From Gammaproteobacteria bacterium (GTDB taxonomy: Bacteria; Pseudomonadota; Gammaproteobacteria; Steroidobacterales; Woeseiaceae), in NCBI GenBank assembly GCA_029865385.1, contig JAOUGX010000009.1, forward strand, positions 1 through 64,000: a stretch of 64,000 nt of DNA. The letters are read 5' to 3'. Of this stretch, positions 53,596 to 63,114 are shown in pieces; the first letter of the stretch is position 1, and the number at the start of each line of letters is the position of its first letter. The notes under the pieces are model-generated. The model saw only the letters and a program-made list of their open reading frames with translations. It was not told where the DNA came from and did not search any database. The position numbers and the translations under genes are program-made.

Positions 53596-55728
53596 TCAGT
53601 TCTTGCGTTTTACCGCCGTAACGTTAGGCAGCTGTTCGAGACGATTTATCACGCGACTTAATGCGGCCAGACCCGGAACCGATATCGAAAGCTCCATAAC
53701 TGCCTGAAGTTTCTGCTTGTCGGAGCGGGTCTGGACACCATCGATGCTGATTTTCTCGTCAGACAGTACGGTACTGATGTCGCGTAGCAGTCCCTGCCGG
53801 TCGTATGCGAACAGTTGTAGTTCAGCCGGATAGCTGGCATTGGACGATTCGCCCCAGTCGACCTCGATTACCCGTTCGGGATGTCGCGCGTGCAATCCCA
53901 TGTAGTTGCCGCAGTCTTGCCTATGAATGCTGACCCCGCGGCCCAGCGTAATGTATCCAACAATGTTCTCCGGCGGTACCGGACGGCAGCAGCGCGCGAA
54001 ATTGCACATCAGGTCGCCAACACCGCTGACCGCAATTTGCTGCGACGCTGTGCCATGTGTGGGTTTATGGCGGCGTGTTTGCGAAAATGCTTCAGGTGCG
54101 TTTCCGCGAAGCTGCTGGGCGGACGTGGCAATCGCGGCGGGAGTGAGGTCACCGGATCCCAACGCGACATAAAGCGCCTCGCTGTCCGGCAGTTTCATCT
54201 GCCGGGCAATGGTATCCACGCCGAGGTCTTTCAGGTTCAATCGATCGAGTTCGCGGTCGAGGATTTCGCGGCCTTGCTTACGGTGCTGATCCTTGTCCAG
54301 CAATCGAAACCAGTTGCGAACCTTGGCACGACTCCGGGCCGACGCCAGGTAACCCAGTTGCGGACTCAGCCAGTCGCGACTCGGCAAAGGCTTGCTGCCG
54401 GTAATAATCTCAATCTTGTCGCCGTTCTTAACCTTGTAGGTCAGCTGCACGATGCGCCCGTTCACCTTGGCACCTCGACATCGATGGCCAACCTCGGTGT
54501 GAACATGGTAAGCGAAATCAAGCGGCGTCGAATTGGCAGGCATCTCGACTACATCGCCTTTGGGACTGACCGCATAAACCCGGTCTTCGAACAGGTCATC
54601 GCGCATTCGATCGAGTAGATCGTCGTCCTTGTCGGTTGGTTCGAGCAATTGTCTGAGGAACTGGATTTTTTGATCGAAAGCCGCCTGAGCTGCAACGCCT
54701 TCCTTGTACTTCCAGTGCGCGGCAACACCGAGTTCTGCGTGTTGATGCATTTGGTGAGTACGAATCTGCACTTCAACCGTCTGACCGTTAGGGCCGATGA
54801 CTGCGGTATGCAGTGACTGGTAGTTGTTGTCCTTGGGATGAGCAATGTAATCGTCGAATTCCCCGGGCAGATACGACCAGAGGTTATGCACGATTCCCAG
54901 AGCCGTGTAGCAATCCTTGACGTTACCCACCAGGACTCTGACAGCACGAATATCAAAGATGCGATCCAGTCCGATTCCCTTGCGTTGCATCTTTCGCCAT
55001 ATGCTGAAAATATGCTTCGGTCGACCGGTGATGTCCGCGACTATTCCGTTTTCCGCAAGTTCTGCACGTAGCCTGCCGGTTACTTCTCCGATGAAGTCTT
55101 CTCGTTCATTACGTTTTTGCTTCAGCGCCTGTGCAATTCGTTTGTAAGTCTCAGGTTCGAGATAACGCAGCGAAAGGTCCTCCAGTTCCCATTTCAGCTG
55201 CCAGACTCCGAGTCGATTGGCCAGTGCTGCGTAAATCTCGCGCGTTTCGATCGCCATGGCCCGTTGCATCTCCGGCGTTGCGGCCTTTGCCTCGCGAAGG
55301 CGGTGCAACTGTTCGGCGATTCGTATCAGAACAAGGCGTGCGTCGGAGACGACCGCGAGTAGCATCTTGCGGAGCGCTTCCGACTGCTGCGTGGCCAGAG
55401 CCTCGCCAGGACGCCAGTCGGGTGGCAGCGAGAAACGCCCGAGTTGTACAAGACCGTCGATCGTGTCTGCAAGCTCAGCAACCGGACTTGGTTCGAGGTC
55501 CGTCCGCTCCAAGATGCCGTCACGCACCAGAGGATAGATCTCCGCTGAGGCCACAAGCTCCGGCGCCAGTCCGAGTGATTCGCTGATCGACGCGATAGCA
55601 GCGCCTTCGGCCCGGGCAGCTGCGAGCCGGGGATGATCCGGAAGGGTCGAGAGAAATTCCCGGGCATGCGCGACGATACCGCCCCGTTCGCTGCTCTTTT
55701 CCGGATTTTCGCGTGCAGAAGTGACCAT
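53596..55728 (-). CDS. relA: GTP pyrophosphokinase RelA
   Basis: The protein has 710 residues. The N-terminal pseudo-hydrolase region lacks the HD dyad. The synthetase domain has RPKHIFSIWRKMQ, DRIFDIRAVRV and PGEFDDYIAHPKDNNYQS; the EFDD fits the ExDD signature of monofunctional RelA rather than RxKD of SpoT. TGS, zinc-finger (CNFARCCRPVP) and ACT domains follow. It makes (p)ppGpp on stalled ribosomes. It is convergent with lpdA (18 bases) and divergent from yebC. Confidence 0.97.
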   Translation of the reverse strand: MVTSARENPEKSSERGGIVAHAREFLSTLPDHPRLAAARAEGAAIASISESLGLAPELVASAEIYPLVRDGILERTDLEPSPVAELADTIDGLVQLGRFSLPPDWRPGEALATQQSEALRKMLLAVVSDARLVLIRIAEQLHRLREAKAATPEMQRAMAIETREIYAALANRLGVWQLKWELEDLSLRYLEPETYKRIAQALKQKRNEREDFIGEVTGRLRAELAENGIVADITGRPKHIFSIWRKMQRKGIGLDRIFDIRAVRVLVGNVKDCYTALGIVHNLWSYLPGEFDDYIAHPKDNNYQSLHTAVIGPNGQTVEVQIRTHQMHQHAELGVAAHWKYKEGVAAQAAFDQKIQFLRQLLEPTDKDDDLLDRMRDDLFEDRVYAVSPKGDVVEMPANSTPLDFAYHVHTEVGHRCRGAKVNGRIVQLTYKVKNGDKIEIITGSKPLPSRDWLSPQLGYLASARSRAKVRNWFRLLDKDQHRKQGREILDRELDRLNLKDLGVDTIARQMKLPDSEALYVALGSGDLTPAAIATSAQQLRGNAPEAFSQTRRHKPTHGTASQQIAVSGVGDLMCNFARCCRPVPPENIVGYITLGRGVSIHRQDCGNYMGLHARHPERVIEVDWGESSNASYPAELQLFAYDRQGLLRDISTVLSDEKISIDGVQTRSDKQKLQAVMELSISVPGLAALSRVINRLEQLPNVTAVKRKN

Positions 55729-55813
55729 TTTGCGCTTTTTGTATGGTGTGCCGAGTCGATTTAGCCGGTATCATACGCCCTGATTTTGGGCAACACATTA
55801 CACAACGGTCATC

Positions 55814-56557
55814 ATGGCAGGTCACAGCAAGTGGGCGAACATCCAGCACCGCAAGGGCGCCCAGGACAAAAAGCGCGGCAAGGTTTTCACCAAACTGATC
55901 AAGGAGATAACGGTCGCGGCAAGAATGGGCGGCAGTGATATCGCATCCAATCCCCGGCTACGTCTCGCAGTCGATAAAGGCAAGGCGCAGAGCCTGCCAA
56001 AAGATAACATCGATCGCGCGATCAAACGCGGCGCTGGCGAACTCGAGGGCAGCGACTATCAGGAGATCCGCTATGAAGGATATGGTCCCGGCGGCACGGC
56101 AGTTATCGTTGATGCGATGACAGACAATCGCAACCGCACCGTAGCCGATGTGCGCCATGCATTCTCGAAATTCGGCGGCAATCTCGGTGCTGATGGTTCA
56201 GTCAGTTACCTGTTCAATCATGTCGGATTCCTTTTCTATCCCCCGGGTAGTAATGAAGACAGGATCATGGAGGCGGCGATCGAGGCGGGTGCCGAAGACG
56301 TTGTGGTAGACAGGGACGGTTCCATTGAGGTGCTGACCGACCCTGCAGATTTCGAATCCGTGCGGGATGCCATGCAGGCAGCCGGACTCAAAGCGGAAAG
56401 TGCGGAATTAACGATGCGCGCGAGCACCTCCGCCGAACTCGACTTGGACACGGCGAATTCGATGGTAAAAATGCTGGAAATGCTCGAAGACCTGGACGAC
56501 GTGCAGAATGTATACAGCAACGCCGATATTGCCGATGAAATACTCGCGCAGCTTTGA
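55814..56557 (+). CDS. yebC: YebC/PmpR family protein
   Basis: The protein has 247 residues. The family start [20 protein letters not shown] and the [20 protein letters not shown] motif are intact. YebC-type proteins act as regulators and, more recently, as translation factors helping at proline stretches. It is followed 8 bases later by ruvC, the standard gammaproteobacterial order. Confidence 0.97.
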   Translation: MAGHSKWANIQHRKGAQDKKRGKVFTKLIKEITVAARMGGSDIASNPRLRLAVDKGKAQSLPKDNIDRAIKRGAGELEGSDYQEIRYEGYGPGGTAVIVDAMTDNRNRTVADVRHAFSKFGGNLGADGSVSYLFNHVGFLFYPPGSNEDRIMEAAIEAGAEDVVVDRDGSIEVLTDPADFESVRDAMQAAGLKAESAELTMRASTSAELDLDTANSMVKMLEMLEDLDDVQNVYSNADIADEILAQL

Positions 56558-56565
56558 GGTGACAC

Positions 56566-57087
56566 TTGAGTGAGCCGTTGCGAGTGCTTGGTATCGATCC
56601 CGGATCGAGGCTGACCGGCTTTGGCGTGCTCGATTTCAACGGCGATAAGGCGACTTACATTGCGAGTGGCGGGATCAATTGCGCGAACGGCGAGTTTGCT
56701 GATCGGCTCAAGATCATTTTTCGATCCGTATCGGAAATTGTCGCCGAATACAGACCGAGTGTAGTCGCAATCGAAAGCGTTTTCGTTAATCGCAGTGCCG
56801 GAAGTGCGTTGAAACTGGGACATGCCCGATCGGCCGCGATATGTGCGACTTTTTCTTTTGATGTCACGGTCGTCGAGTATTCCCCGCGTGAAATCAAGCA
56901 GGCCATAGTCGGAAGCGGCGCGGCCACCAAGGAACAGATTCAGCACATGGTGAAATCCCTGCTGTCGCTCGGAGGCGAACCCAGCCCCGACGCAGCCGAT
57001 GCGCTTGCAGCGGCAATTTGCTACGGGCATCAGCGTCGTATGAAAAATCGACTGAGCGACCGGCAACTGCTCGCGAGGCGCCGATGA
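56566..57087 (+). CDS. ruvC: Crossover junction endodeoxyribonuclease RuvC
   Basis: The protein has 173 residues and starts at TTG, supported by GAGG 6 bases upstream and by the conserved LRVLGIDPGSRLTGFG. Catalytic acidic residues are Asp11, Glu70 (AIESVFVN) and the C-terminal DAADALAAAI pair. It cuts Holliday junctions. The TGA overlaps the ruvA ATG. Confidence 0.97.
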   Translation: MSEPLRVLGIDPGSRLTGFGVLDFNGDKATYIASGGINCANGEFADRLKIIFRSVSEIVAEYRPSVVAIESVFVNRSAGSALKLGHARSAAICATFSFDVTVVEYSPREIKQAIVGSGAATKEQIQHMVKSLLSLGGEPSPDAADALAAAICYGHQRRMKNRLSDRQLLARRR

Positions 57088-57671
57088 TCGGCTCACTACG
57101 TGGCGTCCTGACGGCAAAACGCGCTCCGCAAATCATTATCGAGTGTCATGGCGTCGGCTACCAGGTAGAAACGCCCATGTCGACATTTCTCGAATTGCCC
57201 CTTATCGGCAAGGAAGTATTCCTGTACACCCATCTTCAGGTGCGCGAGGATGCCCAAACGCTTTACGGTTTTGCCAGCGAGGAAGAGAAAACGCTGTTTC
57301 GCACCTTGCTGAAGGTCAGCGGAGTTGGCGCCAAGATGGCGCTTTCTGTACTCACTGCCATGTCGGTTGGCGATTTCGAGCGTTGCGTCAGGCATGAGGA
57401 TACGGCCATGCTGATCAAGATTCCCGGTGTCGGGCGGAAAACAGCTGAACGATTGATCATTGAAATGCGTGATCGGATCGAGAAGGGGACTGCGATTGGC
57501 AGCAGCAGGCCGGCGTCCACTGCGGATGATCCACGCAGCGAAGCCGTCGACGCTTTGATCGCACTCGGCTACAAACCGCCGGAAGTGAAGCGCCTGTTGT
57601 CACAACTCGATACTGACGGAAAATCGTCGGCCGACATAATTCGGCTTGCGCTGAAACAAGCGGTTAACTGA
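57084..57671 (+). CDS. ruvA: Holliday junction branch migration protein RuvA
   Basis: The protein has 195 residues from the ATG at 57084. It begins MIGSLRGVLTAKR. The OB-fold (VGYQVETPMSTFLELP) is followed by helix-hairpin-helix motifs (VSGVGAKMALSVL, IPGVGRKTAERLI). A C-terminal domain binds RuvB (SEAVDALIALGYKPPEV). It overlaps ruvC by 4 bases. Confidence 0.97.
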   Translation: MIGSLRGVLTAKRAPQIIIECHGVGYQVETPMSTFLELPLIGKEVFLYTHLQVREDAQTLYGFASEEEKTLFRTLLKVSGVGAKMALSVLTAMSVGDFERCVRHEDTAMLIKIPGVGRKTAERLIIEMRDRIEKGTAIGSSRPASTADDPRSEAVDALIALGYKPPEVKRLLSQLDTDGKSSADIIRLALKQAVN

Positions 57672-57674
57672 TTC

Positions 57675-58724
57675 ATGGCTGGCATAGAACACGACAGAAT
57701 TTCGACTTCGGCTTCCCGCGACGAAGACGGTGCCTTCGACCGTGCCATTCGTCCCAAATCGCTCGTTGACTACGTTGGGCAACCGACAGTCAAGGAGCAG
57801 ATGCGAATTTTCATCACCGCGGCGCGTAACAGAAAGGAAGCGCTGGATCACGTGCTGATTTTCGGCCCGCCCGGCCTTGGCAAGACTACGCTGGCGCATA
57901 TCATCGCGAACGAGATGCAAGTCAACCTGCGGCAGACGGCCGGCCCGGTGCTGGAACGTCCCGGCGATCTGGCCGCAATCCTGACGAACCTCGAGCCGAA
58001 CGATGTGCTGTTCGTCGACGAAATTCATCGCCTGAGCCCGGTCGTCGAGGAAGTTCTCTACCCGGCAATGGAAGACTTTCAATTGGATATCATGATCGGT
58101 GAAGGGCCGGCAGCAAGGTCGATCAAGCTGGATTTGCCTCCATTTACGCTGGTCGGCGCGACCACTCGGGCCGGCTTGCTGACCTCGCCGTTACGCGACC
58201 GGTTCGGCATCGTGCAGCGGCTCGAGTTTTACTCTGTCGATGAGCTCGAGGCGATCGCGCATCGATCGGCAGGCATTTTAAACCTGCCGCTCGAAGCGGC
58301 AGGCGCAACGCAGATTGCGGCACGGGCAAGAGGCACGCCACGCATTGTCAACCGGCTGCTGCGGCGGGTCCGGGACTTTGCCGAAGTGCAGGCCGACGGC
58401 GCAGTCACCGAAGCGGTCGCAGTGAGTGCCATGGACATGCTCGAGGTCGACCCGAACGGATTCGATGCCATGGATCGACGCTTGCTGCTAACCATCATCG
58501 ACAAGTTTGACGGCGGGCCGGTTGGAATCGAGAGCCTTGCCGCCGCTGTCAGCGAAGAACGTGGCACGATCGAAGACGTGCTCGAACCCTACCTGATACA
58601 GCAGGGATTCATGATGCGCACTGCACGCGGCCGCGTTGCCACGCGAAACGCCTATCTGCTTTTCGGGCTGGCTCCGCCTGCCAGGGAGAGCATTCCGGAA
58701 TTGCCACTTTTCGACAAGTCATGA
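57675..58724 (+). CDS. ruvB: Holliday junction DNA helicase RuvB
   Basis: The protein has 349 residues. Walker A is [10 protein letters not shown], Walker B is [11 protein letters not shown] and sensor 1 is GATTRAG. The C-terminal winged helix ends [15 protein letters not shown]. It is the motor for branch migration with RuvA. It starts 3 bases after ruvA. Confidence 0.98.
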   Translation: MAGIEHDRISTSASRDEDGAFDRAIRPKSLVDYVGQPTVKEQMRIFITAARNRKEALDHVLIFGPPGLGKTTLAHIIANEMQVNLRQTAGPVLERPGDLAAILTNLEPNDVLFVDEIHRLSPVVEEVLYPAMEDFQLDIMIGEGPAARSIKLDLPPFTLVGATTRAGLLTSPLRDRFGIVQRLEFYSVDELEAIAHRSAGILNLPLEAAGATQIAARARGTPRIVNRLLRRVRDFAEVQADGAVTEAVAVSAMDMLEVDPNGFDAMDRRLLLTIIDKFDGGPVGIESLAAAVSEERGTIEDVLEPYLIQQGFMMRTARGRVATRNAYLLFGLAPPARESIPELPLFDKS

Positions 58725-58734
58725 GTGCCCGGCC

Positions 58735-59154
58735 ATGAACGGCAAAAGCAATGGCAAGACCTTCGTCTGGCCCATCCGGGTCTACTACGAAGACAGCGAT
58801 GCCCAGGGCGTCGTCTACTACGCAAACTACTTTCGCTTCATGGAACGAGCGCGAACGGAGTGGATTCGCTCGTTGGGGATCGAACAGGACGTGCTGATGT
58901 ACAGGGAACGACGCATCTTTGTCGTGGTCGATACCGAGGCGCAGTTCGTATCTCCGGCCAGGTTCAACGACCAGCTGGCCGTTACGGCGGAGCTTCTCGA
59001 ACTGTCCGGGGCGAGTTTTCAAGTAGGGCAAGACATTTTTCGCAACAATACTGACGGTGAGTTGTTGTGTCGTGGCACCATACGCGCCGCATATCTCAAC
59101 GCGGACACGCTTAAACCCGCCCGTCTGCCTGAGTCTCTTTTCAAGGATTTCTGA
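58735..59154 (+). CDS. ybgC: Acyl-CoA thioester hydrolase YbgC
   Basis: The protein has 139 residues from the ATG at 58735. The hotdog motif YYEDSDAQGVVYYANYFRFMERAR (broken here only by position) holds the catalytic Asp. It is the usual first gene of the tol-pal operon. It probably hydrolyses short acyl-CoA or acyl-ACP. It is 10 bases from ruvB. Confidence 0.95.
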   Translation: MNGKSNGKTFVWPIRVYYEDSDAQGVVYYANYFRFMERARTEWIRSLGIEQDVLMYRERRIFVVVDTEAQFVSPARFNDQLAVTAELLELSGASFQVGQDIFRNNTDGELLCRGTIRAAYLNADTLKPARLPESLFKDF

Positions 59155-59156
59155 AT

Positions 59157-59846
59157 ATGACAACCGACATGTCGATTATCAGCCTGATTATGGGCGCCAG
59201 CCTTATTGTGCAGTTCGTATTGGTGACGCTGCTGAGCGCTTCGTTCGTCTCCTGGAGCATCATCTTCACGAAGCGCAGGTTGATCCGGCGGACCAAGACA
59301 GCATCGGACGAATTCGAGGCGAATTTCTGGTCCGGCGGCGACCTCAATACGCTTTACCGCAACGCGACGCGGCAAAAAGACGGAAGTGTCGGCATGGCCA
59401 GCATTTTCGAGGCCGGATTTCGCGAGTTCAACCGCGGCTCGCAACAGGACGACATCCAGCCGGACAAGTTGCTCGAGGAAAGCCGCCGTGCCATGCACAT
59501 TGCTCAGATGCGCGAGGTCGACCGGCTCGAGCAAAGTCTTGCGACGCTGGCGACCATAGGCTCGACCAGCCCGTATATCGGATTGTTCGGCACCGTCATC
59601 GGCATCATGAATTCGTTCATGGGTCTCGGTAATGCTCAAACAGCAACACTTGCGCAGGTGGCGCCGGGTATCGCCGAAGCTCTGATCGCGACGGCGATGG
59701 GTCTCGTTGCGGCCATTCCGGCCGTGGTTGCCTTCAACCGTTACGCGGACAAGGTGGCGCGACTCGAGATTCGGTACGACGGTTTCACGGAAGAATTCCT
59801 GAGCATCCTGCAACGCCATGCGCGCGCCAAGAAGAGGAGCGCCTGA
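59157..59846 (+). CDS. tolQ: Tol-Pal system protein TolQ
   Basis: The protein has 229 residues with three transmembrane helices (about 15-38, 136-160, 172-194). The MotA/TolQ/ExbB core is TIGSTSPYIGLFGTVIGIMN and APGIAEALIATAMGL. It uses the proton gradient with TolR to energise TolA at the division site. It starts 2 bases after ybgC. Confidence 0.97.
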   Translation: MTTDMSIISLIMGASLIVQFVLVTLLSASFVSWSIIFTKRRLIRRTKTASDEFEANFWSGGDLNTLYRNATRQKDGSVGMASIFEAGFREFNRGSQQDDIQPDKLLEESRRAMHIAQMREVDRLEQSLATLATIGSTSPYIGLFGTVIGIMNSFMGLGNAQTATLAQVAPGIAEALIATAMGLVAAIPAVVAFNRYADKVARLEIRYDGFTEEFLSILQRHARAKKRSA

Positions 59847-59847
59847 C

Positions 59848-60300
59848 ATGCCGTCGCCACTGCAAAAGCGGAAATTGATGGCGGAAATCAACGTCGTGCC
59901 ATACATCGACGTGATGCTGGTTTTGCTGATCATATTCATGGTGACCGCGCCACTGCTGACACAGGGAGTCAAAGTGGACCTGCCGAAATCAGGCGCGGAA
60001 CCGATCGTAGCCGAACCCGATCATCTGCCGCTGGTACTGAGTGTAGACGCAGCGGGCAACCTCTATCTCAATCGCGGCGGCAATGAGGGTGACGAAGAGA
60101 AGCCGGTCGGCAGCAAGGAAATTGTCGCCCGGACGGCCTCGGTCCTGAGAAATCGGCCGGAGACACCAGTCCTGGTTAAAGCCGATCGGGCGGTACCGTA
60201 TGGCAACGTTGTCGGCGCCATGGTGCTTTTGCAGCAAGGCGGCGCCGACAGCGTCGGATTCGTCACGGATCCTCTCGACACCTATCCGGTGCCCGAGTAA
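59848..60300 (+). CDS. tolR: Tol-Pal system protein TolR
   Basis: The protein has 150 residues from the ATG at 59848. The helix NVVPYIDVMLVLLIIFMVTA carries the proton-binding Asp. The periplasmic part ends with VPYGNVVGAMVLLQQGGADS. Stator partner of TolQ. The ATG follows the tolQ stop by one base. Confidence 0.97.
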   Translation: MPSPLQKRKLMAEINVVPYIDVMLVLLIIFMVTAPLLTQGVKVDLPKSGAEPIVAEPDHLPLVLSVDAAGNLYLNRGGNEGDEEKPVGSKEIVARTASVLRNRPETPVLVKADRAVPYGNVVGAMVLLQQGGADSVGFVTDPLDTYPVPE

Positions 60301-60312
60301 GGAAAAACCGCG

Positions 60313-61140
60313 ATGCTTCGCGACACTTACAACATCATCCCGACTTTTCTGGCAGCCGTGTTGCACCTTGCAGTGCTCGCGGCAACCGTGTTCGTCGTCG
60401 ACTTCACGCGGCCCGCGCATCCGATCATCCCGCTGGCGATAAGCGCCACACTGGTTACCGAGGAACAATTGGCCCAGGCGCCGGAAATTACACCGCCGAA
60501 AGTCGTAGATCCTGAACCTGAACCTGAACCGCTGAAACCACTACCGGATCCTGAAGAGGAGGTGCGCCGCGCGGCGGAGGAACAGAAGCGTCTCGAAGAC
60601 CTGCGCGTCGAGCAGGAAAGAATTCGTCAGGAGAAAGCGGCGGAGGAGAAGCGCAAGGAGCAGGCGGAAGCCGAGCGCAAGAAGCGCGAAGAAGCCGAGC
60701 GGGAGCGGCGGGAGAAAGAAGCGGAACGGAAGCGCCAGGAAGATATCGAACGGCAGCAGAAAGAAAACGAGCGCTTGCGCAAAGAGGCCGAACTGGCGGC
60801 GTTGCAGGACCGTCGCAATGCCGAGATCAAGGCGGAGGAAGAGCGTCTGGCGGCGATGAATGCAGGCCTGCAGGAACGCTATATCCTGTCCATTCGCAAT
60901 CAAATCTATCGCAACTGGTCGCCGCCTGCCAGCGCACGATTCGGCAGCGAATGCGAGGTGATAGTGCGTCAGGTTCCCGGAGGCGAGGTGGTCGGATTGA
61001 CAATTCTGAAATGCGACGGAGACGAGGCGTTGCGGCGTTCGGTCGAGTCGGCCGTGTACAAGGCATCACCGTTGCCATTGCCACCGGATCAAAGTGTTTT
61101 TGACAGAAACTTGCGGTTAATACTGAAAACGGAACAATAG
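60313..61140 (+). CDS. tolA: Tol-Pal system protein TolA
   Basis: The protein has 275 residues, shorter than the E. coli protein (421) because the helical domain is short. One transmembrane helix (about residues 12-35, LAAVLHLAVLAATVFVV) is followed by a proline stretch (PEPEPEPLKPLPDPEEE). A long K/E/R-rich coiled coil (about 80-190) and a C-terminal TonB-like domain (RYILSIRNQIYRNWSPP) complete it. It links the inner membrane to Pal and TolB. Confidence 0.95.
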   Translation: MLRDTYNIIPTFLAAVLHLAVLAATVFVVDFTRPAHPIIPLAISATLVTEEQLAQAPEITPPKVVDPEPEPEPLKPLPDPEEEVRRAAEEQKRLEDLRVEQERIRQEKAAEEKRKEQAEAERKKREEAERERREKEAERKRQEDIERQQKENERLRKEAELAALQDRRNAEIKAEEERLAAMNAGLQERYILSIRNQIYRNWSPPASARFGSECEVIVRQVPGGEVVGLTILKCDGDEALRRSVESAVYKASPLPLPPDQSVFDRNLRLILKTEQ

Positions 61141-61156
61141 AGAGGACCAGCGCCTC

Positions 61157-62476
61157 ATGCGGAAATCATTTATGCCATTTGCACCACGATTGATTGCAAT
61201 CCTGATCCTTTCCCTGAGCGGTCTCGCCGCAAGGGCCGAACTCGTCATCGAGATCACCAAGGGCGTTGGCCAGCGTACGCCTGTCGCCATCGTTCCGTTT
61301 GGCTGGGAAGGGAGTGACGCCGGCGCGCCGCTGGACGTAGCCCGTGTCATTGCAGCAGATCTCGAGCGCAGCGGACGCTTTGACGCGATTGACGAAAAGG
61401 ACATGCTGCAGAAGCCCACGACCGGCGTGGAAGTGGATTTCGACGACTGGGCGATACTGGGCGTCGAGGCGGTGGTGGTCGGCAAGCTGACGCAAACCGG
61501 AGACAACGCCTACAGCCTGCAATTTCAGCTGTTTGACGTCTTCAAGCGCCAGCAGCTGGTTGGTTACCGGATGCCGGCCAGTCGCGGCACCATGCGCATT
61601 GCCGCGCATCGTGCGGCAGACATGATCTACGAAAAGCTCACCGGTATTCCCGGAGTATTCGGCACGCAGGTTGCCTATGTAACGTCAAAGGGCCAGGACC
61701 GCGACAAGACTTATACGCTGGTCGTGTCGGATGCTGACGGTGAAAACGAAAATACGATCATGGAATCGAGAGATCCGATCATGTCACCGGCATGGTCGCC
61801 AGACAGTCGCAGGCTGGCCTACGTGTCTTTCGAGGGGAATCAGTCGAGTATATTCGTGCAGACGCTGCGCACCGGAAACCGGGTTAAAGTCTCCAGTCTC
61901 CCCGGAATCAATGGATCCCCTGCGTTTTCACCGGATGGCAGGAAGCTGGTGTTGACGCTTGGCGGTGTCGACGGCAACCTGGATATTCACATTCTGGACC
62001 TGAGCACGAGGGAACTGACACGCCTCACGACCAACCGGTCGATCGACACCGAGGGCAGTTGGTCGCCCGATGGACGCCAGATCTACTTTACGTCAGACCG
62101 CAGTGGAGGCCCGCAGATCTACCGTATCGGCATAAATGGGGGAGATCCCGAGCGGATAACCTTCGAAGGCAGCTATAATGCGCGTCCGCGACTTTCACCC
62201 GATGGCAGCAAGCTGGCGCTGGTGCATCTGGACAGGGGGAACTACCGGATCGGGGTGCTGGACATGGCGAGAAAAGAATTGCTGATCGTCTCGACCGGCA
62301 ATCAGGATGAATCGCCCAGTTTCGCACCGAACAGCGATTCACTAATATACGCAACCCGTCAGGGTCGCAACGGGGTCCTTGAAACCGTTTCGGCCGACGG
62401 GTTGGTGCGCAGTCGGCTTGCCTCGGGGCAATCCGATGTTCGTGAGCCGGTCTGGTCGCCGTTTCCCCGTTATTAA
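61157..62476 (+). CDS. tolB: Tol-Pal system protein TolB
   Basis: The protein has 439 residues with a signal peptide (LIAILILSLSGLAARAE). An N-terminal TolB domain is followed by a six-bladed beta-propeller with repeated SPAWSPDSRRLAYVSFE, SPAFSPDGRKLVLTL and TEGSWSPDGRQIYFTS blades. The periplasmic partner of Pal and TolA. After its stop there is an AT-rich gap of about 100 bases before pal. Confidence 0.97.
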   Translation: MRKSFMPFAPRLIAILILSLSGLAARAELVIEITKGVGQRTPVAIVPFGWEGSDAGAPLDVARVIAADLERSGRFDAIDEKDMLQKPTTGVEVDFDDWAILGVEAVVVGKLTQTGDNAYSLQFQLFDVFKRQQLVGYRMPASRGTMRIAAHRAADMIYEKLTGIPGVFGTQVAYVTSKGQDRDKTYTLVVSDADGENENTIMESRDPIMSPAWSPDSRRLAYVSFEGNQSSIFVQTLRTGNRVKVSSLPGINGSPAFSPDGRKLVLTLGGVDGNLDIHILDLSTRELTRLTTNRSIDTEGSWSPDGRQIYFTSDRSGGPQIYRIGINGGDPERITFEGSYNARPRLSPDGSKLALVHLDRGNYRIGVLDMARKELLIVSTGNQDESPSFAPNSDSLIYATRQGRNGVLETVSADGLVRSRLASGQSDVREPVWSPFPRY

Positions 62477-62575
62477 GGCGGTGCAGATTTAAAGTAGTAT
62501 TTCAATTAAATAGTTTAAGATATTGGAATTACGATCGTTTCCTATTCACTTGGGCATTTGAAAAGGTTTACAGAC

Positions 62576-63103
62576 ATGAAGATTTCTAATTGGGTCCTGG
62601 CCGCGTTTCTGGCGCTTGGCCTGGCAGCTTGTTCGAAAAACACCATCCCGGATCCGGATACGACCAGCGATGGCAGCATGGTCGGCGGGAATGACGCGAG
62701 TACCGGCGGATACGGTTCCGATGGCATGGGAGCAGGAGAGTCGTTCGGCGACGAGATGGCGACGGATGATGAGATGGCGATGGTCATCTATTTCGATTTC
62801 GACGAGTCCGAACTGCGACCGGAATACACGGACCTGCTCGCACGTCACGCAACCCACCTGGCCAATAATCCGCGCGTGAACGCGCGGCTCGAAGGACATG
62901 CGGACGAGAGAGGATCGCGCGAATACAACATCGGCCTGGGTGAGCGGCGGTCGCAAACCGTGCGCAGGATGCTGCTTATTCAGGGAGCGTCGGCTAACCA
63001 GATATCGACCGTCAGTTTTGGTGAAGAGCGGCCAGCGGCATTCGGTAGCGATGAAGAATCCTACACGCTGAACCGTCGCGTCGAAATCAAGTACACGCAA
63101 TAA
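62576..63103 (+). CDS. pal: Peptidoglycan-associated lipoprotein Pal
   Basis: The protein has 175 residues from the ATG at 62576. The lipobox is GLAAC near residue 18. A Gly/Met-rich linker precedes the OmpA-like domain: VIYFDFDESELRPEY, LEGHADERGSREYNIGLGERR and NRRVEIKY. It anchors the outer membrane to peptidoglycan. The AT-rich gap in front may hold its own promoter. Confidence 0.96.
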   Translation: MKISNWVLAAFLALGLAACSKNTIPDPDTTSDGSMVGGNDASTGGYGSDGMGAGESFGDEMATDDEMAMVIYFDFDESELRPEYTDLLARHATHLANNPRVNARLEGHADERGSREYNIGLGERRSQTVRRMLLIQGASANQISTVSFGEERPAAFGSDEESYTLNRRVEIKYTQ

Positions 63104-63114
63104 GGACCTCTTAG

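Noticed and set aside
55729-55813. SOS (LexA) box upstream of yebC-ruvCAB
   Set aside because: I looked for CTG-N10-CAG in the relA-yebC gap and found no good match; the GGTATCATAC string is not a LexA site.
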